From CAZGSG01 sp964528095 (GTDB taxonomy: Bacteria; Bacteroidota; Bacteroidia; Chitinophagales; Chitinophagaceae): 7,939 bases of DNA. Below the pieces are notes generated by a model. That model worked only from the letters and a program-made list of their open reading frames with translations. It searched no databases and was not told where the DNA came from. The stretch covers positions 1 to 7,939 of the forward strand of contig CAZGSG010000269.1 in NCBI GenBank assembly GCA_964528095.1, given 5' to 3'. Shown in pieces: positions 1 through 6,119 of this stretch. Position 1 is the first letter of the stretch, and every line of letters starts with the position of its first letter. A program made the position numbers and the translations under genes.

Positions 1-126
1 GCCAATCGACATCTATTTTTCATGCGGTTTCCAGTCCTTCTGGTCGATTGGTACGCGTTCCAGTATTTTTTTTGTTAACGCTGCTTCATATTTCAATTCA
101 GCGATAAACGCATCTTTGATTGCCAT
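1..126 (-). pseudogene. DinB-family protein, 5' part, interrupted by an in-frame TAG
   Basis: Read leftward from the ATG at 126-124, the frame gives MAIKDAFIAELKYEAALTKK, then residues 21-37 ending WKPHEK, then TAG at 15-13, then Met-Ser-Ile-Gly to the window edge. The basic/acidic first helix and the 'ERVP...DWKPHEKSMSLG' block are characteristic of the N-terminus of DinB/DUF664 four-helix proteins in Bacteroidota, which are metal-binding, thiol-transferase-like proteins of mostly unknown substrate. In relatives a Ser usually lies between HEK and MSxG. TAG is one base from the Ser codon TCG, so a single C-to-A change explains the stop. The gene starts 21 bp after the LysE-type exporter on the same strand, so it is probably co-transcribed with it. 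The rest lies outside the window. A sequencing error or strain-specific nonsense mutation is possible. The family call is by recognition. Confidence 0.65.
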
Positions 127-147
127 AACTGGTCTTTATTAATTGAT

Positions 148-873
148 CTATTCCTCTTTGTGATGAGTGATCTTATCCAGGCTTTCTTCAATCCGTTCTA
201 CCTGCCCCTCTATCCTGTCCGTAATCTCTTCCGGATGTTCGAGTTTATGGACGGTGTCTTTTTTCTTTGCCATCCGCCAGACCTGTATAAGGGCCGTAAT
301 GGCAAAGATTCCACCGATCACCCAGTTCAAAATATTCTGGTTATTGTTGATCTTATTGGCAATAAGTAATCCCCCGAATATAAAAACACAGTTGCCCAAA
401 AATGTACCGATACCTATCCCGATGATATACGAATTATAATGATCCTTGCGGGGCAGCAGGATCTTTTTTGTAAACAATACCGTGCTCCAGCCAAACCAGA
501 ATGGTATCTGTACCGGGTTGACGGCACACATCATCATTCCCAGAAAGATGGCGGGGATCGGTGTATCCAGGAAAACATTTTTTGTAACGGTGGGATGTAG
601 CGCCGCATAAAAACTGGAGACGGCCAGTGCTACTACAATAGCAAGTGTAACCCATTCAAGCGCTTTGAATAGTTTTTCCTGTTTGCGGACCCAGTCCATT
701 GCGACCAGCGATATCCGCACATAAACGATCTCTACCAGCAACGATCCGGTTGAGAAAAGGATCGCCTGCATTACCCCATCGGAAATAGCGATCTGCATGG
801 CAGCTATATTCAATGTACCCAACGGCAGGGAACCAAGAAAGCTGACAAGCATACCGGTGAAAAAAATTTTCAT
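148..873 (-). CDS. LysE-family amino acid/metabolite exporter
   Basis: The product is a 241-residue inner-membrane protein, the usual size for the LysE/RhtB translocator family, which exports amino acids or related small molecules by proton antiport. Hydrophobic segments lie near residues 1-30, 35-60, 72-92, 105-133, 148-172 and 180-200, giving about six membrane spans. The N-terminal GSLPLGTLN stretch (14-22) matches the conserved Pro/Gly-rich first helix of the family, and NPVQIPFW (119-126) the central Asn-Pro motif. Residues 202-241 form a charged tail, probably a short cytoplasmic coiled coil. An upstream TTG (954) would extend the frame, but a -7-like TATTTTCG at 897-890 lies inside that extension, so I start at ATG 873; ATG 885 is the alternative. 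It follows the ATP-grasp gene by 87 bp and precedes the DinB fragment. The substrate cannot be told from sequence. Confidence 0.82.
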   Translation of the reverse strand: MKIFFTGMLVSFLGSLPLGTLNIAAMQIAISDGVMQAILFSTGSLLVEIVYVRISLVAMDWVRKQEKLFKALEWVTLAIVVALAVSSFYAALHPTVTKNVFLDTPIPAIFLGMMMCAVNPVQIPFWFGWSTVLFTKKILLPRKDHYNSYIIGIGIGTFLGNCVFIFGGLLIANKINNNQNILNWVIGGIFAITALIQVWRMAKKKDTVHKLEHPEEITDRIEGQVERIEESLDKITHHKEE

Positions 874-889
874 CAGGGGTCGCATCGGG

Positions 890-897
890 CGAAAATA
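890..897 (-). promoter_or_regulatory. Probable -7 element for the LysE-type gene
   Basis: TATTTTCG on the minus strand matches the Bacteroidota -7 consensus TAnnTTTG at seven of eight positions. Transcription would start around 884-880, giving a near-leaderless message for ATG 885 or a roughly 10-nt leader for ATG 873. No clear -33 TTTG is visible. The gene could also be read from the upstream ATP-grasp promoter. Confidence 0.35.
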
Positions 898-960
898 CGA
901 AGAAAGAAGGCTTGATTCAGTTATAGAGCAGAAGATTTCGGTTAGCCAGATCAATAATTA

Positions 961-2004
961 TCAATCGTACTTCTCCAGCAATTTAAAATGCCTGCTGGAT
1001 GCGCGAAGAAAATCCCAGCCTCTTTTAAATGACCAGTACGGTACGCCGTTCCGGTGGTTGTATCTGCTGATGAGAAATAACGCTTTCCAGTGTTGTAGTA
1101 TAACCCCATAAGCTTTCCAGATACTCATATTACAGTCGTAAATATGATTGGGCTCAGCCCCACATCCATTAAACTCAAGAATGAAAAAATTTTTCCCCTT
1201 TTTCAGATCTTCAATGGATGTTGTTTTAATATCATAGCGGCCATAATAGAATTTACCGGTATAATGGCTTAATTCATCAAACACCTGGTGAAGTTGCGCG
1301 TCGATCTCTCTATGCAAATTGGTAAAATGAGCGCCGCGATTATGATTGCCCGCATAGGACAGGTAAAATATCTCTGCTTCGGGTATGATCCTGTCGAAGC
1401 GATGACCATGGCGATGCTCCATTTCTTCCATGCGGTGCATGGCCCGCGGATGCAGGGCTATCAGCTCTTTTAATGTATGGATGCCATCTCCTTTTACATG
1501 CAGCAATTCCTTATCGATAAATCCACTCACGGTGCCTTTTTCATTGAGCGGGTAACGATAATAAAATACGCTGACCTCTACAGGTAGTTCCACCAGGTCC
1601 TGTACAATATATTCAACAGGTATCCTTTCATGGTATTTGATCAATTGTTCCTCGGTATCGATCTTCCTGAACAAAATACCTTTCATACCAATATCGGGTT
1701 TCACGATAAAGGGATAGGTAAACCCTGCCTCGGTGATCCTTTTTTTAACCTCTTCGTAAGGAAGATCATGCATGATGTAAATAGTACGGGGCACCAGATC
1801 GGGAGGTAATTGATCATACATTTCCTTCTTACCTGCGCCCTCAAAACCTCCAAAAGTGATGGTTGGATTTGATGAACTGAAAAACCACATGGACCCGCTG
1901 CGAAGGCAGTACCAGAACCATACGGGACTTATCGGGGCATATAATATATAGAAATTCCACAGTTCCCAATTGCCCAACTTTTGAAATATTTTTTTTATCC
2001 GCAT
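961..2004 (-). CDS. ATP-grasp ligase-like protein (D-Ala-D-Ala ligase/cyanophycin-synthetase type)
   Basis: The protein has 347 residues with an ATP-grasp fold. Family enzymes join a carboxylate to an amine or thiol through an acyl-phosphate. Visible signatures are FIVKPDIGMKG (99-109, with the ATP-binding Lys102), the hinge region YIVQDLVELPVEVSVF (132-147), GDGIHTLKEL (172-181, as in cyanophycin-synthetase-like ATP-grasp proteins), RYDIK (256-260), and the metal-binding end LEFNGCGAEPNHIYD (276-290, Glu277 and Asn279). The first 50 residues are aromatic-rich and may form an amphipathic membrane-associated segment. It is often annotated D-alanine-D-alanine ligase, but the N-terminal Ddl domain is absent, so that name is unsafe. 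The start ATG 2004 sits just after a perfect TAnnTTTG. It probably heads a minus-strand unit with the LysE-type exporter. The substrate is unknown. Confidence 0.8.
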   Translation of the reverse strand: MRIKKIFQKLGNWELWNFYILYAPISPVWFWYCLRSGSMWFFSSSNPTITFGGFEGAGKKEMYDQLPPDLVPRTIYIMHDLPYEEVKKRITEAGFTYPFIVKPDIGMKGILFRKIDTEEQLIKYHERIPVEYIVQDLVELPVEVSVFYYRYPLNEKGTVSGFIDKELLHVKGDGIHTLKELIALHPRAMHRMEEMEHRHGHRFDRIIPEAEIFYLSYAGNHNRGAHFTNLHREIDAQLHQVFDELSHYTGKFYYGRYDIKTTSIEDLKKGKNFFILEFNGCGAEPNHIYDCNMSIWKAYGVILQHWKALFLISRYNHRNGVPYWSFKRGWDFLRASSRHFKLLEKYD

Positions 2005-2014
2005 CGTAAGTCTT

Positions 2015-2022
2015 CAAAATTA
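2015..2022 (-). promoter_or_regulatory. Probable -7 element for the ATP-grasp gene
   Basis: TAATTTTG on the minus strand is an exact match to TAnnTTTG, ending 10 bp before the ATG at 2004. The leader would be only a few bases long. A TTG at 2036-2034 is present but too close for a standard -33 element, so the upstream half is weak. It lies in a 94-bp divergent spacer shared with the plus-strand gene at 2099. Confidence 0.5.
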
Positions 2023-2051
2023 ACGTTCCCGCTCAATAACCCGCTAATTTA

Positions 2052-2082
2052 TTTGATAATAATCAAAAGCCACTTATTTTTA
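2052..2082 (+). promoter_or_regulatory. Bacteroidota-type promoter for the DUF4190-like gene
   Basis: TTTG at 2052-2055 and TATTTTTA at 2075-2082, separated by 19 bp, match the -33 TTTG / -7 TAnnTTTG arrangement of the Bacteroidota primary sigma factor (seven of eight at -7). Transcription should start near 2088-2090, leaving a leader of about 10 nt before ATG 2099. It stands back to back with the ATP-grasp promoter. Confidence 0.5.
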
Positions 2083-2098
2083 ATATAGAATAACCACC

Positions 2099-2620
2099 AT
2101 GCGATATTGCCTGCTACTTGTGTTTTGTTTTTATTGCGTTTTGACCGCAAACTGCAGTTCAATAGTGCCAGGCATTCATAGTACTGTTACCACTGTTACT
2201 GTTGTCCAACAAAGACCGGTCCCGGTACATCCTTATTCTTCACTATTTACTGTGATGCCTAAACGGGTGTATCAGTTAACAGGTAAAAAATTGTCGCTAA
2301 AAGAAAAAATTGCACTAAAATTATTTCAACATAAATTAAAAAAACAAACTTTTAAACCAACCGGGAAGCGTCAAAGGGATAAAGGCAAAACAGCCTATAT
2401 CCTGGGCCTGATCGCATTGTTTGGTTTACTGGTACCCGGACTTGGTCTTTTGTCACTTCCATTGGCTATTTTAGCAATTGTAATCGGGAATAAAGCAAAA
2501 AACGAAGACCCGGGAAATCGAAATGCCCGTAGGGGCGTAACACTGGGAATTGCCACTATAGGGATTATTGTTATTGTAGTGGGAATCGTACTTTTAGTTG
2601 TAGCGCTCCCTGTACCTTAA
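2099..2620 (+). CDS. Exported DUF4190-like membrane protein, possible lipoprotein
   Basis: The product has 173 residues. Residues 1-18 form a hydrophobic signal sequence followed by Cys19 (LTANC). This is lipobox-like, but Asn at the -1 position is unusual, so lipid attachment is uncertain. Residues 22-60 are Thr/Val/Pro-rich and extended. A basic amphipathic stretch (62-97, LSLKEKIALKL) comes next, then two hydrophobic segments (about 98-130 and 147-170) around a polar NKAKNEDPGNRNARRG loop. The paired Gly-rich spans match the DUF4190 type of small membrane domain. Architecture of this sort is common in Chitinophagaceae; no function is known. It has its own promoter and ends 11 bp before the Fe-S gene, so the two are probably co-transcribed. 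Confidence 0.75.
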   Translation: MRYCLLLVFCFYCVLTANCSSIVPGIHSTVTTVTVVQQRPVPVHPYSSLFTVMPKRVYQLTGKKLSLKEKIALKLFQHKLKKQTFKPTGKRQRDKGKTAYILGLIALFGLLVPGLGLLSLPLAILAIVIGNKAKNEDPGNRNARRGVTLGIATIGIIVIVVGIVLLVVALPVP

Positions 2621-2631
2621 AATACCAGCAT

Positions 2632-3411
2632 ATGCATGTACCTACAGTTGCGGAATTAATGGCAAACGGACAAAGTCCGGAAATATTATTTTGGGTAGGC
2701 TGCGCGGGTAGTTTCGATCAGCGTGCACAAAAGATCACAAAAGCATTTGCAACGATCCTGGATAAAACAAAGACCAGTTACGCAATATTGGGCAAAGAAG
2801 AAATGTGCACCGGCGACCCGGTAAGAAGGGCCGGTAACGAATTTATGTTCCAGATGATGGCCTACCAGAATATACAGGTGCTGAATAATTATGGAATTAA
2901 AAAGATCGTAACAGCATGCCCGCATTGTTTTAATATTTTTAAAAATGAATACCCGGGACTTGGCGGTTCTTATGAAGTGATACATCACAGCAGTTTTTTA
3001 CAACAACTGATCGATGAGGGCAAAATAAAAATGAAAGAAGGCGGGGCTTTTAAGGGTAAAAAAATCACGTATCATGATAGCTGTTACCTGGGGCGCGCCA
3101 ATGATATCTATGAAGCGCCCAGAAAAGTACTGGAGGTACTGGATGCAGAACTTGTTGAAATGATAAGATGCCGTAGCAAGGGACTGTGTTGCGGGGCGGG
3201 AGGCGCGCAGATGTTCAAAGAAGAAGAACAGGGCAGTATTAGAATCAATATCGAGCGAAGTAATGAAGCCATCGCTACCAATGCGGGCTTTATTGCATCA
3301 GCCTGCCCTTTTTGTAATACCATGCTTACCGATGGAGTAAAACTGGCAGAAAAAGAAGAGGATATAAAAGTGATGGATATAGCGGAAATGATCGCAGCCA
3401 GTATGGAATGA
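2632..3411 (+). CDS. CCG-domain Fe-S protein (HdrB/LutA/GlpC-type)
   Basis: The protein has 259 residues with two cysteine-rich CCG domains, the module found in heterodisulfide reductase subunit B, LutA and GlpC, which binds an Fe-S cluster and works in electron transfer to or from an organic substrate or quinone. Domain 1: Cys24, Cys59-Thr-Gly, CPHC (96-99). Domain 2: Cys151, Cys186-Cys187-Gly, CPFC (225-228). Domain 1 has CTG where domain 2 has CCG, so only the second motif is complete. There is no signal peptide, so it is cytoplasmic or peripheral. The start gives VPTVAELMANG, matching the usual beginning of the family in Bacteroidota. Relatives usually follow a gene for a larger 4Fe-4S dicluster ferredoxin-like protein; here the preceding gene is the DUF4190-like protein. 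The physiological reaction is unknown. Confidence 0.88.
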   Translation: MHVPTVAELMANGQSPEILFWVGCAGSFDQRAQKITKAFATILDKTKTSYAILGKEEMCTGDPVRRAGNEFMFQMMAYQNIQVLNNYGIKKIVTACPHCFNIFKNEYPGLGGSYEVIHHSSFLQQLIDEGKIKMKEGGAFKGKKITYHDSCYLGRANDIYEAPRKVLEVLDAELVEMIRCRSKGLCCGAGGAQMFKEEEQGSIRINIERSNEAIATNAGFIASACPFCNTMLTDGVKLAEKEEDIKVMDIAEMIAASME

Positions 3412-3412
3412 T

Positions 3413-3817
3413 CTATGCTAAAATAAGCCCGGTAAGATTTTGCTGTAGTCTTATCGCTTCGCGCAGTTTTCCTTTGGGCACCGGTATTTTTATATCCTCA
3501 AACAGCCGGTCATCTTCTCCTTTTCGCTCATAGGTGATCTCTATAATGTTTAAGGCGCCCGCATCCTTTATATTGACCCTTCTGAGTTCGTGATGCAGAC
3601 CATTGAATACTTCTACGCCATCACCTGTTATAACATTGTAATGAGTGATCATGACTTCGGGTGTCCGCAACGACTTAACCGGCCACAGGGAATGAAAAAT
3701 ATAGTGCAGCAAACCTTTCTGTTTTTTCTTCCAGCGCAGAAAACTGCTCCATTCCTCACGGGAATAGGTCCAATGGGCGAGTATGTTTTTTTCACCCAGC
3801 TCAGGATTCAATTTCAT
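3413..3817 (-). CDS. Conserved hypothetical protein
   Basis: This is a 134-residue soluble protein that I cannot assign to a named family. It starts with MKLNPELGEKNILAHWTYS, then has a basic Trp-rich stretch (EEWSSFLRWKKKQKG, 21-35) and a beta-rich second half: TPEVMITHYNVITGDGVEVF (52-71) and LNIIEITYERKGEDDRLFED (89-108), with KIPVPKGKLREAI near the end. There is no signal peptide or membrane span. Its TAG stop lies one base from the TGA of the Fe-S gene on the other strand. Its ATG is 29 bp from that of the divergent gene at 3847. Real coding is supported by the tight packing and by protein-like composition along the whole frame. Confidence 0.72.
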   Translation of the reverse strand: MKLNPELGEKNILAHWTYSREEWSSFLRWKKKQKGLLHYIFHSLWPVKSLRTPEVMITHYNVITGDGVEVFNGLHHELRRVNIKDAGALNIIEITYERKGEDDRLFEDIKIPVPKGKLREAIRLQQNLTGLILA

Positions 3818-3821
3818 GAGG

Positions 3822-3842
3822 AAAATTTATGCCGTAATTTAG
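3822..3842. promoter_or_regulatory. Overlapping divergent promoters in a 29-bp spacer
   Basis: The only space between the two divergent start codons holds TAATTTAG (plus strand, 3835-3842) and TAAATTTT (minus strand, 3829-3822). Each matches TAnnTTTG at seven of eight positions and each lies 4 bp from its ATG. Predicted transcripts would be leaderless or nearly so. The -33 region of each would fall inside the opposite gene. Confidence 0.35.
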
Positions 3843-3846
3843 CAGT

Positions 3847-4356
3847 ATGAATCTTGAATATAAATACCTTCTTGACGGTAGTTTTGATCCGGGTTCCAGA
3901 GTGTGGATTTACCAGTCTGGAAGAACATTTACGATGAGTGAAGCGCTGGAAATTGAGGCAATGCTCGAAGATTTTACAACGCAATGGAATAGCCACGGTA
4001 CGCCGGTAAAAGGCTCGGCGCATCTCTTTTTCGGCCAGTTCGTTATATTGATGGCGGATGAAACAGCCACAGGTGTGAGCGGTTGCAGTACAGATAGTTC
4101 GGTGCGGCTGATCAAGGATATAGAGCAACGCTTTGCAGTAAATATGTTTGACCGGTTGAGCCTGGCTTTTGTGATAAAAGATAAAGTGCAACTCCTGCCC
4201 ATGCCGCAATTGCAATATGCGGTTGACAATGGGTTCATTGATATGGACACATTATATTTCAACAATCTTGTTTTAACCAAACAGGAACTGGAAGATAAAT
4301 GGATTGTTCCTGTTAAAGATAGCTGGCTGTCGAAAAAAATCGCGGTGAAGGCCTAA
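3847..4356 (+). CDS. Conserved Bacteroidota protein often misnamed 'ABC transporter ATPase'
   Basis: The product is a 169-residue soluble protein. I recognise the family by RVWIYQSGRTFTMSEALEIE (18-37), GSAHLFFGQFVILMADE (57-73) and especially ATGVSGCSTDSSVRLIKDIE (75-94), which are strongly kept among Bacteroidota relatives. Homologues often carry the label 'ABC transporter ATPase', but there is no Walker A, no ABC signature and no Walker B here, and the protein is far too short, so that label is not supported. The block around Cys81 with Ser/Thr/Asp neighbours looks like an active or binding site. C-terminal conserved stretch: DTLYFNNLVLTK and PVKDSWLSKK. Function is unknown. It is transcribed away from the small hypothetical gene and ends at the palindromic element. 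Confidence 0.82.
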   Translation: MNLEYKYLLDGSFDPGSRVWIYQSGRTFTMSEALEIEAMLEDFTTQWNSHGTPVKGSAHLFFGQFVILMADETATGVSGCSTDSSVRLIKDIEQRFAVNMFDRLSLAFVIKDKVQLLPMPQLQYAVDNGFIDMDTLYFNNLVLTKQELEDKWIVPVKDSWLSKKIAVKA

Positions 4357-4403
4357 CCTGGGGTTACACAGTTTAAATCTATTCTGCTATTTGCGGGGCT
4401 TTG

Positions 4404-4656
4404 CTTACAGTGGTTTTTTACACGGGGGGCACGGAGAAAAATAAATAATCATTCATTCGAGCTGAAGATCACTTTATACTGAATATGGTTCTAGCAGGTC
4501 TTCAAAATAAGGAAGCACGGAATTGGCAGAGTATGCCAATTCCGTGCTTCCTTATTCGGGTAGACGTCTTACTTACTATGCATAACAGTCATACTATCCA
4601 GAAAGAAAGAATGATTTATTTTTCTCCGTGCCCCCCGTGTAAAAAACTACTGTAAG
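4404..4656. repeat. Nested palindromic element with long inverted-repeat arms
   Basis: This fills most of the 305-bp gene-free gap between two converging genes. The left arm 4404-4454 and right arm 4609-4656 are reverse complements over 48 aligned bases, with one mismatch (G4412 against the complement of T4648) and one extra AAT in the left arm. The arms include the block ACACGGGGGGCACGGAG. Between them lies a second, perfect hairpin (4506-4556). No open frame of note and no clear immediate target duplication are visible. The structure fits a non-autonomous, MITE-like or REP-like element, or a bidirectional transcription barrier between the converging genes. Such CACGG-rich intergenic repeats are known to me from environmental Bacteroidota, but copy number here is unknown. 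Confidence 0.8.
4506..4556. repeat. Perfect 23-bp hairpin with 5-nt loop
   Basis: The arm 4506-4528 pairs without mismatch with 4534-4556 around loop GAGTA. It contains GCACGGA, which also occurs in the outer arms. No T-run follows on either strand, so it is not a standard intrinsic terminator. Confidence 0.9.
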
Positions 4657-4661
4657 AAAGT

Positions 4662-6002
4662 TTAAAATTGCAGTAAAAATGCACTACCCTCTCCTTCTAC
4701 TGACTGTACAAGTATATTGCCTTTATGCAGCATCATGATCTGTTTACAAAGGCTGAGACCGATACCGCTGCCACTTTTTTTGGTACTAAAGAACGGTATG
4801 AAGATCTTATCTAAAAGTTCGGGCGAGATGCCCGGGCCATTGTCCGCCACTTTGATAATGATACGATGATTGGGAGCTATATAAGCCGACAAAACGATCT
4901 TCGGCTCTGGCCTGTCTTTTACCGCTTCTATTGCATTCACGAGCAGGTTGATCAATACCTGTTCTACCAGGTTTGTATCTGCTTCGAGCATTAGTTCTGT
5001 GTCCTTGAGTATCGTGTCCGCTTCTATGTTTTTCTGTTCAAGTGTTGGCTGCATCAGTTGCAGCAGGTTTTCAAACAGGTCACGCACATACACTTTCTTC
5101 AGGTTAAGGGTCGTTATCTTATTCAGGTTACGATAGGTTTCCGCGAATTTTAATAACCCTTCGCTTCTTCTTTTGATGGTATCAATACCGAGTTCAAGAT
5201 CATCCAGCGATCCCGATTCATTGCTCAGGTTTTTCATTGAAGCCTGCAGGCGATGTTTGAGCGTATCCGCCAGCGATGAAATAGGCGCAACAGAATTCAT
5301 GATCTCATGCGTCATTACACTTAATAACTTTTGCCAGGCTTTTGCTTCTGTTTCATCCAGGGCTTCATCTACATTCTGAAAAGCGATCAGCTTATATTTT
5401 TTACCATCGGTCTGAAAAGCAGTAGCCGATAACAAGATCTTGAATGCTGTTTTATCCGCATGTCCTGTTGCTATAATATTATCGCCCGGCTTCAGTGTTT
5501 CTATGTCTTTGCAAAGCGCCGCGTCTCTTTTTTCCAGTAAATGAATCGTACGCAGGTAGGGCAGCTGCAGCATTTTTTTTAATGACTCATTCATCCACAT
5601 TATTTCGCCAGTGCTTTCTTCATAGGAAAGAATACCTGTACCTACCAGCTCAAGGATCTTTTGAAGATATTGGTACTGCGTTTCTCTTTCTTTACTGATA
5701 ACCTTGATAGTGGAATTGATCTCATTAAATCCTTTTCGCAATGGTTGTAATTCGGTTGGCGCATGTTTTACATCAAAATAGCGGGAGAAATCACGATAAT
5801 GGATCGATTCAACAAACTGGTCCAGTTCCTCATGCGCTTTACGGTGAAAACGGAAAAGTTCTACCAGCAGAAAGATCATCACCGGCACTACCAGCAGCAG
5901 GTAAACATACCAGCCTTTTACTGTCAGCCACGCTGCTATAAACTGCACGATAAAAAGGCCACCAACCCTTATGAGAATTTTCCACCAATAATCTTTGAAC
6001 AT
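4662..6002 (-). CDS. NtrY-like membrane sensor histidine kinase
   Basis: The 446-residue protein is the sensor half of a two-component system. Two N-terminal membrane spans (about 10-27 and 31-50) are separated by only a few residues, so there is no real periplasmic sensor. A linker (52-105) and a PAS-like region (about 106-215, including GILSYEESTGEIMWMNESL) suggest cytoplasmic signal input. HisKA: THEIMNSVAPI (231-241) with phospho-acceptor His232. ATPase domain: N-box NLLVNAIEA (352-360), DNGPGI (387-392), IPFFSTKKSGSGIGLSL (402-418). A TTG at 6041 opens the frame earlier, but it overlaps the -7 box, so I start at ATG 6002. It lies 117 bp downstream of the sigma-54 regulator on the same strand, its evident partner. 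The signal is unknown. Confidence 0.9.
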   Translation of the reverse strand: MFKDYWWKILIRVGGLFIVQFIAAWLTVKGWYVYLLLVVPVMIFLLVELFRFHRKAHEELDQFVESIHYRDFSRYFDVKHAPTELQPLRKGFNEINSTIKVISKERETQYQYLQKILELVGTGILSYEESTGEIMWMNESLKKMLQLPYLRTIHLLEKRDAALCKDIETLKPGDNIIATGHADKTAFKILLSATAFQTDGKKYKLIAFQNVDEALDETEAKAWQKLLSVMTHEIMNSVAPISSLADTLKHRLQASMKNLSNESGSLDDLELGIDTIKRRSEGLLKFAETYRNLNKITTLNLKKVYVRDLFENLLQLMQPTLEQKNIEADTILKDTELMLEADTNLVEQVLINLLVNAIEAVKDRPEPKIVLSAYIAPNHRIIIKVADNGPGISPELLDKIFIPFFSTKKSGSGIGLSLCKQIMMLHKGNILVQSVEGEGSAFLLQF

Positions 6003-6038
6003 GGTTCGAATTTGAACATTACTTCTGAATTCAACATT

Positions 6039-6046
6039 CAAAAGTA
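6039..6046 (-). promoter_or_regulatory. -7 element upstream of the histidine kinase
   Basis: TACTTTTG on the minus strand is an exact TAnnTTTG match. Start of transcription would be near 6032-6029, with a leader of about 28 nt to ATG 6002. This argues that the upstream in-frame TTG (6041-6039) is inside the promoter and not a start codon. No convincing -33 TTTG is seen. The kinase may also be read through from the regulator. Confidence 0.45.
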
Positions 6047-6087
6047 AAAATTAAAAAATAGCCTCCGTTTCACTTAGGGGACTTCTG

Positions 6088-6107
6088 TTTTGAATTTTTA
6101 ATTTTGA
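6088..6107 (-). repeat. AT-rich 20-bp repeat, inverted copy of 7508-7527
   Basis: The reverse complement of this stretch is identical over 20 bases to 7508-7527. The two copies sit in opposite orientation at the 3' and 5' sides of the sigma-54 regulator gene. The plus strand here contains TAATTTTG (6099-6106), a possible -7 box pointing antisense into the end of the regulator gene. Low complexity makes some similarity expected, but 20 identical bases is beyond simple AT bias. Confidence 0.6.
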
Positions 6108-6119
6108 AATGTGAAATAT

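Noticed and set aside
13..15. Programmed TAG recoding (readthrough, selenocysteine- or pyrrolysine-like)
   Set aside because: TAG ends other genes normally in this window, the family has Ser here, and no recoding signal can be seen in the 12 bases available.
874..954. TTG-initiated extension of the LysE-type protein by 27 residues
   Set aside because: The extension is polar, not family-like, and overlaps a -7-like box; ATG 873 gives the standard family N-terminus.
3814..4280. Two minus-strand open frames of 123-133 codons opposite the gene at 3847
   Set aside because: Low-complexity, Cys/His/Ser-rich translations antisense to a conserved family.
4506..4556. Central hairpin as a rho-independent terminator
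   Set aside because: No T-run follows the stem on either strand.
4404..4656. CRISPR array
   Set aside because: The repeats are two inverted arms, not regularly spaced direct repeats, and no cas gene is present.
4370..4666. AGTTTAAA at 4370-4377 and 4659-4666 as a target-site duplication of the palindromic element
   Set aside because: The left copy lies 26 bp outside the arm while the right lies 2 bp outside, and the boundaries so defined are not inverted repeats; likely chance in AT-rich DNA.
6000..6017. GTTC/GAAC imperfect dyad at the kinase start as an operator
   Set aside because: It is short, has internal mismatches and lies partly within the coding region; chance in an AT-rich context is likely.
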